The notes under the pieces: generated by a model
Databases searched by the model: none
What the model was told of the DNA's origin: nothing
Seen by the model: only the letters and a program-made list of their open reading frames with translations
Source: Candidatus Mesolinea sp.
GTDB lineage: Bacteria; Chloroflexota; Anaerolineae; Anaerolineales; Anaerolineaceae
DNA length: 11,402 nt
NCBI GenBank assembly: GCA_003445715.1
Contig: DMCS01000092.1
Coordinates: 1 to 11,402, forward strand
Direction of reading: 5' to 3'
Program-made: the position numbers and the translations under genes
In this document: positions 1-6,472 of the stretch, piece by piece
Position numbering within the stretch: position 1 is the stretch's first letter
How the letters are laid out: each line of letters begins with the position of its first letter

Positions 1-156
1 GCAGCCTAGCTCCGATTGCATTGTTCCCGCAATCGTGACCGTTTCCGGCTGCGGCGTATTTTGGGCAAATACGCTTGGCGTTGCATTGGGAAAAACTAGG
101 GCAAGCATGGTAAAAAGTACAATTATGACCCGAAGATTAAACTTTGGTTTTTTCAT
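1..156 (-). CDS. Secreted protein, N-terminal part only (pullulanase-type X25 module likely)
   Basis: This is the first 52 codons of a gene that runs off the left edge. The ATG is at 156-154, preceded by AGGAGA (complement of 166-171) at a 9-nt spacing. The product begins MKKPKFNLR, followed by a hydrophobic stretch (residues 10-23) and a likely signal-peptidase I site after SVFA (residue 31), so it is predicted to be exported. Residues 39-52, TVTIAGTMQSELGC, resemble the opening of the X25/pullulanase-associated module, which in my memory usually starts with a VT(L/I)xGxxQxELGC pattern and continues GDW. That module occurs on extracellular starch- and glucan-degrading enzymes. The signal peptide is clear. 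The family assignment rests on 14 residues, and the catalytic domain, if any, is outside the window. Confidence 0.6.
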   Translation of the reverse strand, partial: MKKPKFNLRVIIVLFTMLALVFPNATPSVFAQNTPQPETVTIAGTMQSELGC

Positions 157-251
157 TTTTTAAAATCTCCTATGAATTTACTTGCCCGCCAACTGTTTAA
201 ATGGTAAAGCATCCTTATTTTATGCAATTCATGCTAATCAAATCGTTTTTC

Positions 252-280
252 ATTATCCTACAGAACGAGAAAAATGACAA
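252..280 (-). promoter_or_regulatory. Sigma-70-type promoter for the exported protein gene
   Basis: Read on the minus strand there is a -35 TTGTCA (complement of 275-280, 5/6 to consensus), a 17-nt spacer, and a -10 GATAAT (complement of 252-257, 5/6). The predicted start is near 245, giving an untranslated leader of about 90 nt before the ATG at 156. No clear hairpin or known riboswitch was recognised in that leader. Confidence 0.65.
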
Positions 281-348
281 TTGAATCAGAGAATGTTAGA
301 AAATATCGTACATCTGAAACGCGGGTGTATAGCCTGCTTAATTGTTCT

Positions 349-463
349 CGCGGGTCTCCTGAGTGCGCAGCCAACCCGTAGGGTACCGGGCAAGAAAGGG
401 CTGTGGTAGAACCAACGCTTCATGCTCATCATAGGTACCTCATGCGTTTCTACTAACTTGCCT
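349..463 (+). ncRNA. Candidate structured RNA or long leader element upstream of mreB
   Basis: Hand folding gives a long interrupted hairpin: 388-394 (GGGCAAG) with 457-463 (CTTGCCT, one G-U), 406-411 (GTAGAA) with 448-453 (TTCTAC), 415-418 (ACGC) with 444-447 (GCGT), and 422-424 with 441-443. The 16-nt apical loop contains GGTACC (434-439). The same self-complementary hexamer sits just 5' of the stem (382-387), so a loop-to-flank pairing is possible. Alternative pairings exist at 350-355 with 374-379 and at 367-372 with 399-404. No U-tract follows. It matches no riboswitch consensus I can recall (SAM, cobalamin, c-di-GMP, ydaO) and no clear 6S, SRP or tmRNA signature. It could be an unrecognised small RNA, a leader from a promoter further upstream, or chance. 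Confidence 0.25.
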
Positions 464-473
464 CATTTGACTA

Positions 474-482
474 TGATATAAT
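474..482 (+). promoter_or_regulatory. Extended -10 promoter of the mreB operon
   Basis: TGATATAAT is a perfect extended -10 element (TG-N-TATAAT, with the hexamer at 477-482). No good -35 lies at the usual 16-18 nt; TTGCCT at 458-463 is too close (13 nt). This fits an extended -10 promoter that needs no strong -35. The predicted start is near 489, giving a leader of about 40 nt that contains the palindrome at 495-514. Confidence 0.6.
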
Positions 483-494
483 GCATGCAATTTA

Positions 495-514
495 ATTTGG
501 AATTAATTCCAAAT
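495..514. promoter_or_regulatory. Perfect 20-bp palindrome between the mreB promoter and its ribosome binding site
   Basis: ATTTGGAATTAATTCCAAAT equals its own reverse complement over all 20 bases. It lies just downstream of the predicted start (about 489) and ends 3 nt before the GGAG ribosome binding site at 518-521. It could be an operator for a dimeric repressor blocking elongasome transcription, or, as RNA, a short hairpin next to the ribosome binding site. Having no unpaired loop favours a DNA operator. No U-run follows it, so it is not a typical terminator. Confidence 0.55.
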
Positions 515-527
515 ACTGGAGTAAGAA

Positions 528-1601
528 TTGGCATTCAACCCTTTGAGTTGGCTGTTGGGGCTGTTTTCCCTGGATATTGGGATTGACTTAGGAACAGCCA
601 ATACACTTGTGAATGTAAAAGGTAAAGGCATTATGATCAACGAACCCTCTTGGGTGGCTATCGAAAAGCGCACCCGAGAACCTTTACGCATTGGTGCGGC
701 TGCCAAAGCCATGGTTGGGCGAGCGCCGGCTAATGTGGTCACATTGCGTCCTTTACGGGATGGGGTGATTTCGGAATATGATATTACCCAAGCGATGTTG
801 GAGTATTTTATCGGCAAGGCGCACCAACACAGCATTGTGCCTTACCCCCGCCCGCGGGTGGTCATTGGTATCCCCAGCGGCGCAACCGAAGTGGAAAAGC
901 GGGCCGTATATGATGCTGCTATGGCTGCGGGCGCACGTGAAACCTACATGATCAATGAACCAGCTAGCGCTGCCATCGGCGCTGGGCTGCCTGTGAATGA
1001 GGGCAATGGCAACATGATTGTCGACATCGGCGGCGGCACCACCGAGGTAGCCGTGATTTCAATGGGGGGCATCGTTATCTCCCGCTCCTTGCGCGTGGCT
1101 GGTGATGAAATGGACCAGGATGTTAGTGAATATGTCCGCAGCAAGTACAACTTGTTTATCGGCGAGCAAATGGCAGAGAAGGTTAAGATGGCTATTGGCT
1201 CAGCTTATCCCCTACAAGAAGAAAAAATCGCTGCAGTCCGCGGCAGAAACCTGATTACTGGTTTGCCGGAAGAAATTGAAATTTCCTCTATCGAGATCCG
1301 TGAAGCGCTTTCTGGCTCGGTTCAAGTGATTATTGATACGATCAAAGATGCCCTTGACGAAGCACCACCAGAAATCCTTTCGGATTTGATAGATAATGGC
1401 ATATGCTTAGCGGGCGGCGTTTCACAGCTGCATGGCTTGGCTGATAGGCTGACGAATGAGCTTTGTGTGCGCGTCTGGGTAGCTGAAGATCCGATGACTT
1501 GTGTTGCCAGGGGGGCTGGACTTGTATTGGATGACTTGGAGGAGTACGAAAACTTCTTCGTCAATATCGAACGTGAGACTTATACGAATTTGGCGAGATA
1601 A
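528..1601 (+). CDS. mreB: MreB, actin-like cell-shape protein
   Basis: MreB forms membrane-bound filaments that organise lateral peptidoglycan synthesis by the Rod complex. The 357-aa product has the normal family length. The phosphate-1 loop is at residues 16-28 (DIGIDLGTANTLV), phosphate-2 at 165-173 (VDIGGGTTE), and the adenosine-binding loop at 294-304 (LAGGVSQLHGL). That last loop is a variant of the usual GGGALLxGL. The hydrophobic N-terminus with W8-L9-L10 and L12-F13 could be the amphipathic membrane anchor. The start is TTG at 528, set by GGAG at 518-521 with a 6-nt gap; no ATG fits as well. It is the first gene of the operon, 39 nt ahead of mreC. Mbl or another MreB paralogue is possible, but the position next to mreC and mreD supports MreB. 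Confidence 0.96.
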   Translation: MAFNPLSWLLGLFSLDIGIDLGTANTLVNVKGKGIMINEPSWVAIEKRTREPLRIGAAAKAMVGRAPANVVTLRPLRDGVISEYDITQAMLEYFIGKAHQHSIVPYPRPRVVIGIPSGATEVEKRAVYDAAMAAGARETYMINEPASAAIGAGLPVNEGNGNMIVDIGGGTTEVAVISMGGIVISRSLRVAGDEMDQDVSEYVRSKYNLFIGEQMAEKVKMAIGSAYPLQEEKIAAVRGRNLITGLPEEIEISSIEIREALSGSVQVIIDTIKDALDEAPPEILSDLIDNGICLAGGVSQLHGLADRLTNELCVRVWVAEDPMTCVARGAGLVLDDLEEYENFFVNIERETYTNLAR

Positions 1602-1640
1602 TCTTTCGTATTTCGCTTTCTGGTTTTCCTGTTTATAAAA

Positions 1641-2477
1641 ATGCGCAACCTATTTTCTTCAACGAATTTAAGAAACCTTGTTATTCTTTTGGTCGTCGCC
1701 GGGATACTTATCTTGGCAATCTCCGGATATCTGACGCCAATTTTCAATTTGAGCTTCAGTCCGCTGATATCGGCTCAAAGCTGGCTTTCGCAACGCTACT
1801 TAGCCATACGGGATTTTTTCACTTATCCGCGCGACATGGCTACGCTGCGAGCACAGAATGTCCAATTAGAAAATGAGGTTTCTATGCTGCAAAGCAAAAT
1901 AGTGGAGCTACAAGAAAGCCTCAGCCAGGCGCAGATCCTCTATGCTCTGCTTGACTTCGCGCGCGCTAACCCCGAGCACGATTATTTGGCTGCAACGGTT
2001 ATTGGACGAGAAATCAGCCCATATTATCAGTACATTATCATTGATAAGGGTTCAAATGATGGCGTTTTGCATGGGATGCCTGTGGTCACTCAGCAGGGTT
2101 TGGTAGGACGTGTGGATGCGGTCATTGCTAATGCTGCGCGTGTGCAGCTGATTAGCGATGCCAATTCAGTGGTCAATGTGCGTTTGCAAAACGCCAAAGT
2201 GGAAGCGCAAATCAGAGGGTCAATTACCGGTGAAATCAGCCTGGAAATGGTACCGCAAGATGCCGAAGTTCAAATCGGAGATGTGCTGCTCACCTCCGGA
2301 CTGGGCGGAAATTACCCGCCTAATATCTTTGTGGGGCAGGTGCTTAGCATGCAGAGCCAAAAAAACAGCCTGTTTCAGACCGGAGCTGTACAGTCAATTG
2401 TGGATTTTTCGAACCTCAGCGCTGTGCTGATTATTACGAACTTTGAGGTGGTTGATATTTCCCCCTTGATTCCTTAG
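1641..2477 (+). CDS. mreC: MreC, cell-shape-determining periplasmic scaffold
   Basis: MreC is a bitopic membrane protein that links MreB inside the cell to PBP2 and RodA and activates them. The 278-aa product has one membrane segment (about residues 12-31), a coiled coil (about 66-100, rich in L, E and Q heptads), and the double beta-barrel domain (about 115-272). Family motifs are visible: IDKGSNDGV at 134-142, a GMPVV...GLVGRV stretch at 145-158, SDANSVVNVRL at 172-182, and GDVLLTSGLGGNYPP at 213-227. The start at 1641 is the first ATG after the mreB stop. No Shine-Dalgarno sequence is visible in front of it, so translation may depend on read-through from mreB or on weak initiation. mreD follows within 15 nt. 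Confidence 0.95.
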   Translation: MRNLFSSTNLRNLVILLVVAGILILAISGYLTPIFNLSFSPLISAQSWLSQRYLAIRDFFTYPRDMATLRAQNVQLENEVSMLQSKIVELQESLSQAQILYALLDFARANPEHDYLAATVIGREISPYYQYIIIDKGSNDGVLHGMPVVTQQGLVGRVDAVIANAARVQLISDANSVVNVRLQNAKVEAQIRGSITGEISLEMVPQDAEVQIGDVLLTSGLGGNYPPNIFVGQVLSMQSQKNSLFQTGAVQSIVDFSNLSAVLIITNFEVVDISPLIP

Positions 2478-2490
2478 GGTGGTGGTAATT

Positions 2491-2994
2491 ATGCCCTTTT
2501 ATCTGCTTACGATTATTAGCTTTATTGTGACCCTGATGCTTCAGATTGGCATTGTTAGCCGTGCAGTGCTCTTAGCAGGATCCGCTGATGTAATGCTCTT
2601 GTTTATCGCTGCGTGGAGCTTGCACCAAGATCGCAAAAACGCATGGATATTAGTATTGGCTTTTGGCTTTATTATCGGCTCGATATCGGCTGGACCTTTC
2701 TTTATTCCCCTGATTACTTATATGCTTGTATTCTTTGCTGCAAAGCTTATGCATCATCAAATCTGGCGGACGCCGCTGCTTTCCATGTTCTTATTAACAT
2801 TCTTTGGGACGCTCTTTCAAAATGGGTTACATCTCCTGGTCTTATGGGTGCAAGGCGTTGGGTTTTCCTTTACGGAAGCTTTCACCAATATTTTGCTACC
2901 TAGTGTATTGCTCAACATGCTCTTAGCGATCCCAGTACACGCATTAGTTCAGGAGCTGTTTCCTAGTGAGCTTCCCGTAGGAGCACCGCTATGA
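2491..2994 (+). CDS. mreD: MreD, integral membrane rod-shape protein
   Basis: MreD is a small polytopic partner of MreC in the elongasome. The 167-aa product is almost entirely hydrophobic, with about five membrane segments, which fits the family's usual 160-180 residues. Sequence conservation in MreD is low, so the call rests mainly on size, topology and its place between mreC and PBP2. I chose ATG at 2491 because AGGGTGG (2476-2482) lies 8 nt before it. In-frame GTG codons at 2479 and 2482 would add three to four residues but have no ribosome binding site. The stop overlaps the next gene's start (ATGA at 2991-2994), a sign of translational coupling. Confidence 0.85.
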   Translation: MPFYLLTIISFIVTLMLQIGIVSRAVLLAGSADVMLLFIAAWSLHQDRKNAWILVLAFGFIIGSISAGPFFIPLITYMLVFFAAKLMHHQIWRTPLLSMFLLTFFGTLFQNGLHLLVLWVQGVGFSFTEAFTNILLPSVLLNMLLAIPVHALVQELFPSELPVGAPL

Positions 2995-5063
2995 ACAATA
3001 AATTTTACGAAAAGCCGACCATTCAGCTTTCCCGTTTTAAGTGGGTTTACATCTTGATTGGATTGGTTCTCCTCTACTACATATTCCAACTCTTCAACTA
3101 TCAGATTGTGAATGGAGAAATTTATCGCGCACAAGCAGAGGATAACCGCACGATGGAAATTAGCGACCCAACCCAACGGGGCAACATCTATGACCGCAAC
3201 GGTGTGGTCCTGGCGCAAAACGTTCCTGCTTACAATATCACGGTAACGCCAGCTAATTTGCCGGATTCGGAAGGGCAGACTCGGCTCATTTTTTCGGAAC
3301 TTTCCGAGCTGATTGGGATTCCAGTGAGCAATGGCGTCGTTGATGAGGCGGTTGCGGCAACATTTACACCCTGTTCCACCGATTTGGGGATAGAACAAAT
3401 CGTTTATATTGCCGATACGAACTGGCCCTTTCAAGCGACGCGCTTGAGCTGCGGCGTTTCAAAAGAAGTTGCTATGGCTGTGCAAGAGAAAGCCATGGAC
3501 TGGCCCGGTGTTGGAGTTGAGATTGAGTCAGTCCGGATTTATCCAACCGGAAATCTGACTGCGGAGATTGTTGGCTTTTTGGGTCCGGTTCCAGAATCAA
3601 TGGTGGATTATTATACAGATCTGGGTTTTGTGGCTAACCGCGACAAGGTTGGTTACGCTGGCGTAGAAAGCACCATGCAGGACATCCTTGGCGGGAGGAA
3701 CGGGAAACGCGTTGTGGAAGTTACTGTGGGTGGCGAAGTGGTGCGCAACTTAGAAGAACCAATCGAGCCGATCCCTGGGCAGGATGTCTATTTGACGATC
3801 GACACACGTTTGCAGTCTGCTGCGCGCGATGCGCTTATTATGAATTTGGATTACTGGAACTGGTATTTGGGCTATACGCTCAGCACGAGCGGATCAGTGA
3901 TTGCAATGAACGTCAAGACCGGCGAGATTTTAGCCATGGTTTCTTATCCTAACTATGAAAATAACCGTATGACGCCTTACATCCCGCAGTATTATTACAC
4001 CCAGCTGACAATGGATCAGGCGAAGCCTTTGGTAAACCAAGCCATCTCTGCAGAATTACCGCCAGGCTCGGTGTTCAAGCTTTCGTCGGCGCTGGGCGTT
4101 CTGAATGAGGGCGTGGTGACGCCAGAGCAAACTGTGAATGACCCAGGCACAATCGCTTTGGTGCAGCGTTTTTTACTCAACGACCCTGGCAGCTTGCAAA
4201 CCTACTACTGTTGGAACCGGGATGGGCATGGCGATGTCGATTTTTTGCACGGGATTGCGTGGTCTTGTAACGTTTATTGGTATAAAGTTACCGGCGGTTA
4301 TGAGGGTGAAGTGGAAGGTGAAGGCTTGGGCATCTGGCGCTTAGGCGAATACGCCAAAGCCTTGGGTTATGGCCAATTGACTGGCATCGAATTGCCTGGG
4401 GAAGCGGATGGGTTGATTCCAGACCCAACCTGGAAGCGCTTGAATCAAGGTGAAAACTGGGCAACAGGAGACACTTACTTAGCTGCAGTAGGGCAAGGTT
4501 ATGTGCTGGCAACCCCACTGCAAGTGTTGAATTCCATTTCTACCATTGCCAACGATGGCAGGCACATGCAAGTTTCCTTGATTGAAAAAGTGGAAGATGC
4601 CGATGGAAATGTTACTCAAAGCTTCGAGCCAGTGGTACTGTGGGATATTACCAAAGACGCAAAGATTCAAGAATATGACGGCAATATTCCAACGGGTGTG
4701 ATGAAAACTGTGCAGCCTTGGGTCATCGAATTGGCGAAGCGCGGTATGGAGATGGTTACTGTGGAAGGCGGAACGGCAGCAATCGAGTTTGAAGGCGACC
4801 CGAATAAAGTTGCAGGAAAAACCGGCACTGCCGAGTATTGCGATGACTTTGCACTTGCCAATAACTTATGTGGGATTGGCGTAGGCGGCTGGCCGGCGCA
4901 CGCCTGGTTTGTAGGTTACGCGCCTTACGATGACCCGGAGATCGCGGTGGTGGCATTTGCCTACAACGGCAAAGAGGGGTCAACCTTAGCTGCTCCGATT
5001 GTTCGCAAGGTTATTGATACCTACTTTGCACTCAAAGCTGCCGATGCAGAAAATTTACCGTAA
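2991..5063 (+). CDS. mrdA: Penicillin-binding protein 2, elongasome transpeptidase
   Basis: This class B PBP crosslinks new peptidoglycan strands made by RodA during side-wall growth. The 690-aa product has an N-terminal membrane anchor (about 18-37), the PBP dimerisation/pedestal domain with RGNIYDRNG at 63-71, and a C-terminal transpeptidase domain. The three active-site motifs are intact: SVFK at 360-363 (nucleophile S360), SCN at 425-427, and KTGT at 610-613. Six cysteines lie in the extracytoplasmic part, in three close pairs (C128/C154, C407/C426, C617/C627), so disulfides are possible. ATG at 2991 overlaps the mreD stop by 4 nt and has AGGAG at 2979-2983. rodA follows after 29 nt. FtsI/PBP3 is less likely given the mre/rodA neighbours. 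Confidence 0.95.
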   Translation: MNNKFYEKPTIQLSRFKWVYILIGLVLLYYIFQLFNYQIVNGEIYRAQAEDNRTMEISDPTQRGNIYDRNGVVLAQNVPAYNITVTPANLPDSEGQTRLIFSELSELIGIPVSNGVVDEAVAATFTPCSTDLGIEQIVYIADTNWPFQATRLSCGVSKEVAMAVQEKAMDWPGVGVEIESVRIYPTGNLTAEIVGFLGPVPESMVDYYTDLGFVANRDKVGYAGVESTMQDILGGRNGKRVVEVTVGGEVVRNLEEPIEPIPGQDVYLTIDTRLQSAARDALIMNLDYWNWYLGYTLSTSGSVIAMNVKTGEILAMVSYPNYENNRMTPYIPQYYYTQLTMDQAKPLVNQAISAELPPGSVFKLSSALGVLNEGVVTPEQTVNDPGTIALVQRFLLNDPGSLQTYYCWNRDGHGDVDFLHGIAWSCNVYWYKVTGGYEGEVEGEGLGIWRLGEYAKALGYGQLTGIELPGEADGLIPDPTWKRLNQGENWATGDTYLAAVGQGYVLATPLQVLNSISTIANDGRHMQVSLIEKVEDADGNVTQSFEPVVLWDITKDAKIQEYDGNIPTGVMKTVQPWVIELAKRGMEMVTVEGGTAAIEFEGDPNKVAGKTGTAEYCDDFALANNLCGIGVGGWPAHAWFVGYAPYDDPEIAVVAFAYNGKEGSTLAAPIVRKVIDTYFALKAADAENLP

Positions 5064-5092
5064 TCGGATCGAATGCTGAATTTAGAAACGCG

Positions 5093-6214
5093 ATGTTAAA
5101 CACCAAAGATATCTGGCAGCGATTTGACTTTCCACTGTTTGCAGCGGTCTTATTTCTGTGCATCTTCGGGGTAGCATTAATCAGCTCCGCTATCGCCGGA
5201 AATCCGACCTTAGCAAACCATGCGCAGCGGCAGACCATCTTTCTGCTGATCGGGTTGGTGATCCTTTTTATTGCTGCAGCAGTGGATTACCACATTTGGC
5301 TTTCCTTGACCAAGCCGTTTTATATCGTGGTAGCTCTTCTGCTTATTATGGTGTTTGTTATGGGTGAAGCGAGGTTTGGAGCCGCGCGCTGGCTGCAAAT
5401 TGGCACAGAGACCATTCAGCCGGCTGAGTTAGCCAAGATTGTGGCGATCATGGCTTTTGCGCAGTATTTCTCGGTGCATATTACTCAGATTAATAATTGG
5501 AAGACTGTTTGGCAAAGCTTGCTCGTCGCTGGCGGGATTGCTTTATGGATTTTCTTGCAGCCGGACCTAAAAACTACTATAGTGATCGCCGTACTTTGGT
5601 TTGCGATGTTATGGATTAGCGGATGGAAGACCAAAAATGTGCTTATTTTTGCTGGCATTGTGATCGTCTTATTCGCTGTTTTTGCTGCACTCGATTTCCC
5701 TTTGTTGGCAGATTACCAACGGGCGCGAATCACTAACTTTTTCAACCCGGATCCTGAAGCGCGCTATGGGGATACTTACAACGTTGACCAAGCGCTCATC
5801 AGCATCGGTTCAGGCGGATGGTTTGGTCAGGGTTACGGTCAGGGGAGTCAGGTACAGCTGCGCTTCCTTAAAATTAGGCACAATGACTTCATATTTTCGG
5901 TCTTGGCGCATGAGTTTGGTTTTGTCGGCACTATTGCCGTCTTGCTCTTATTAGTTTTTGTGATTTATCGCTGTTTTGCGATCGCTGCTAAAGCCCCAGA
6001 CGCTTATGGCGCGTTGATAGCTTATGGTTTTGGCGTGTTGATGGCTTTCCAGACGCTGGTAAATGTGGGGGTGAACATGCGCCTGCTTCCAGTTACTGGG
6101 CTGACGTTGCCGTTTATCAGTTATGGGGGCAGCTCGCTGGTCACTTTGCTTTTAGGGGTTGGGCTAGTAGAAAACATCCATATGCGCACAGATAAGAAAC
6201 TGCCGGCAGCATGA
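5093..6214 (+). CDS. rodA: RodA, SEDS-family peptidoglycan glycosyltransferase
   Basis: RodA polymerises lipid II into glycan strands in complex with PBP2. The 373-aa product has about ten membrane segments and the SEDS signatures: GAARWLQIG and IQPAELAKI (about 98-117), a large loop with HNDFIFSVLAHEFG containing the conserved aspartate D265, and RLLPVTGLTLPFISYGG near the C-terminus. FtsW is the alternative, but the company of mreBCD and PBP2 points to RodA. The ATG at 5093 has no clear Shine-Dalgarno sequence. A short 8-codon reading frame (5073-5099) overlaps this start and may serve to couple translation. It is the last protein gene of the operon; no terminator is seen before tRNA-Gln. 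Confidence 0.95.
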   Translation: MLNTKDIWQRFDFPLFAAVLFLCIFGVALISSAIAGNPTLANHAQRQTIFLLIGLVILFIAAAVDYHIWLSLTKPFYIVVALLLIMVFVMGEARFGAARWLQIGTETIQPAELAKIVAIMAFAQYFSVHITQINNWKTVWQSLLVAGGIALWIFLQPDLKTTIVIAVLWFAMLWISGWKTKNVLIFAGIVIVLFAVFAALDFPLLADYQRARITNFFNPDPEARYGDTYNVDQALISIGSGGWFGQGYGQGSQVQLRFLKIRHNDFIFSVLAHEFGFVGTIAVLLLLVFVIYRCFAIAAKAPDAYGALIAYGFGVLMAFQTLVNVGVNMRLLPVTGLTLPFISYGGSSLVTLLLGVGLVENIHMRTDKKLPAA

Positions 6215-6222
6215 AATCGCTC

Positions 6223-6251
6223 TTGTAAGAGGGAAAAACATCTGGTAGAAT
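6223..6251 (+). promoter_or_regulatory. Promoter of tRNA-Gln
   Basis: There is a -35 TTGTAA (6223-6228), a 17-nt spacer, and a -10 TAGAAT (6246-6251) with an upstream TG (6243-6244) making an extended -10. The predicted start is near 6258, a few nt before the mature tRNA 5' end at 6265. The -35 lies inside a small dyad CTCTT-GT-AAGAG (6220-6231), 6 nt after the rodA stop. Read-through from rodA is also possible. Confidence 0.6.
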
Positions 6252-6264
6252 ATCAACAACCCCT

Positions 6265-6335
6265 TGGGGGTTCGTCTAATGGCAGGACAGCAGACTCTGA
6301 ATCTGTATGTGGAGGTTCGACTCCTTCACCCCCAG
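6265..6335 (+). tRNA. tRNA-Gln (anticodon CTG)
   Basis: A full cloverleaf can be drawn. The acceptor stem is TGGGGGT (6265-6271) with ACCCCCA (6328-6334) and discriminator G6335. The anticodon stem is GCAGA (6290-6294) with TCTGT (6302-6306) around the loop CTCTGAA, giving anticodon CTG at 6297-6299, which reads CAG (Gln). The T stem is GGAGG (6311-6315) with CCTTC (6323-6327) around TTCGACT. The 3' end continues CCT, so CCA is not encoded and must be added by the CCA-adding enzyme. The 5' U with an unusual first U-A pair is typical of glutamine tRNAs. Confidence 0.96.
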
Positions 6336-6339
6336 CCTC

Positions 6340-6365
6340 AAAAAATACCCGCGAGGGTATTTTTT
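6340..6365 (+). terminator. Rho-independent terminator after tRNA-Gln
   Basis: An 11-bp stem AAAAAATACCC (6340-6350) pairs with GGGTATTTTTT (6355-6365) around a GCGA tetraloop of the stable GNRA class. The A-run and T-run flanks make it symmetrical and possibly bidirectional. It ends the tRNA transcript and any read-through from the mre-rodA operon. Confidence 0.85.
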
Positions 6366-6454
6366 GTTTATACAGTTTCATCATTGGCTTTGGAATTTCA
6401 CGAGTCAAGCTCAAGGGATATATGTTATTAGGTAATAAGGGTCAAATTCCCATC

Positions 6455-6472
6455 GGAGTATAATATTGGGCA
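6455..6472 (+). promoter_or_regulatory. Overlapping SD and -10-like TATAAT at the start of the spermidine-synthase-like gene
   Basis: GGAG (6455-6458) lies 7 nt before a TTG at 6466, and 13 nt before ATG at 6472. TATAAT (6459-6464) directly follows the GGAG and sits 7 nt before that ATG. If this hexamer is a real -10 box, transcription would begin at about the ATG, giving a leaderless message. No good -35 is seen at 17 nt (TAAGGG). If it is only AT-rich spacer, the TTG start with GGAG applies, and a promoter must lie further upstream in 6366-6450, where only weak matches such as TTCACG/TATGTT (6397-6426) are seen. Confidence 0.35.

Larger units (their letters stand above)
157..527. other. 371-nt divergent intergenic region
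   Basis: No credible coding sequence lies here. The left part (157-300) is AT-rich and holds the minus-strand promoter and the ribosome binding site of the exported protein. The middle (about 320-463) is clearly richer in G and C and has several complementary segments, listed separately as a candidate structured RNA. The right part (474-521) holds the mreB promoter, a 20-bp palindrome and the mreB ribosome binding site. The 7-mer CGCGGGT occurs twice in direct orientation (320-326 and 349-355). Confidence 0.7.

Noticed and set aside
349..463. Assignment of the upstream RNA candidate to a known class (6S, SRP, ydaO, c-di-GMP, cobalamin, SAM)
   Set aside because: None of the consensus blocks I remember for these classes can be found in order on either strand.
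495..514. The palindrome as a rho-independent terminator
   Set aside because: It is AT-rich with no loop, has no following T-run, and lies downstream of a strong -10 box in front of a gene that must be expressed.
503..835. Antisense open frame over the start of mreB
   Set aside because: It covers the conserved phosphate-1 region of mreB and the promoter palindrome; no ribosome binding site or domain supports it.
2949..3434. Antisense open frame of 161 codons across the mreD/PBP2 junction
   Set aside because: It lies wholly opposite well-supported genes, has no recognisable domain, and its composition is that of a complement of coding DNA.
6265..6365. tRNA-Gln 3' end as an attachment site of a mobile element
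   Set aside because: No integrase gene and no repeat of the tRNA 3' sequence is present within the window.
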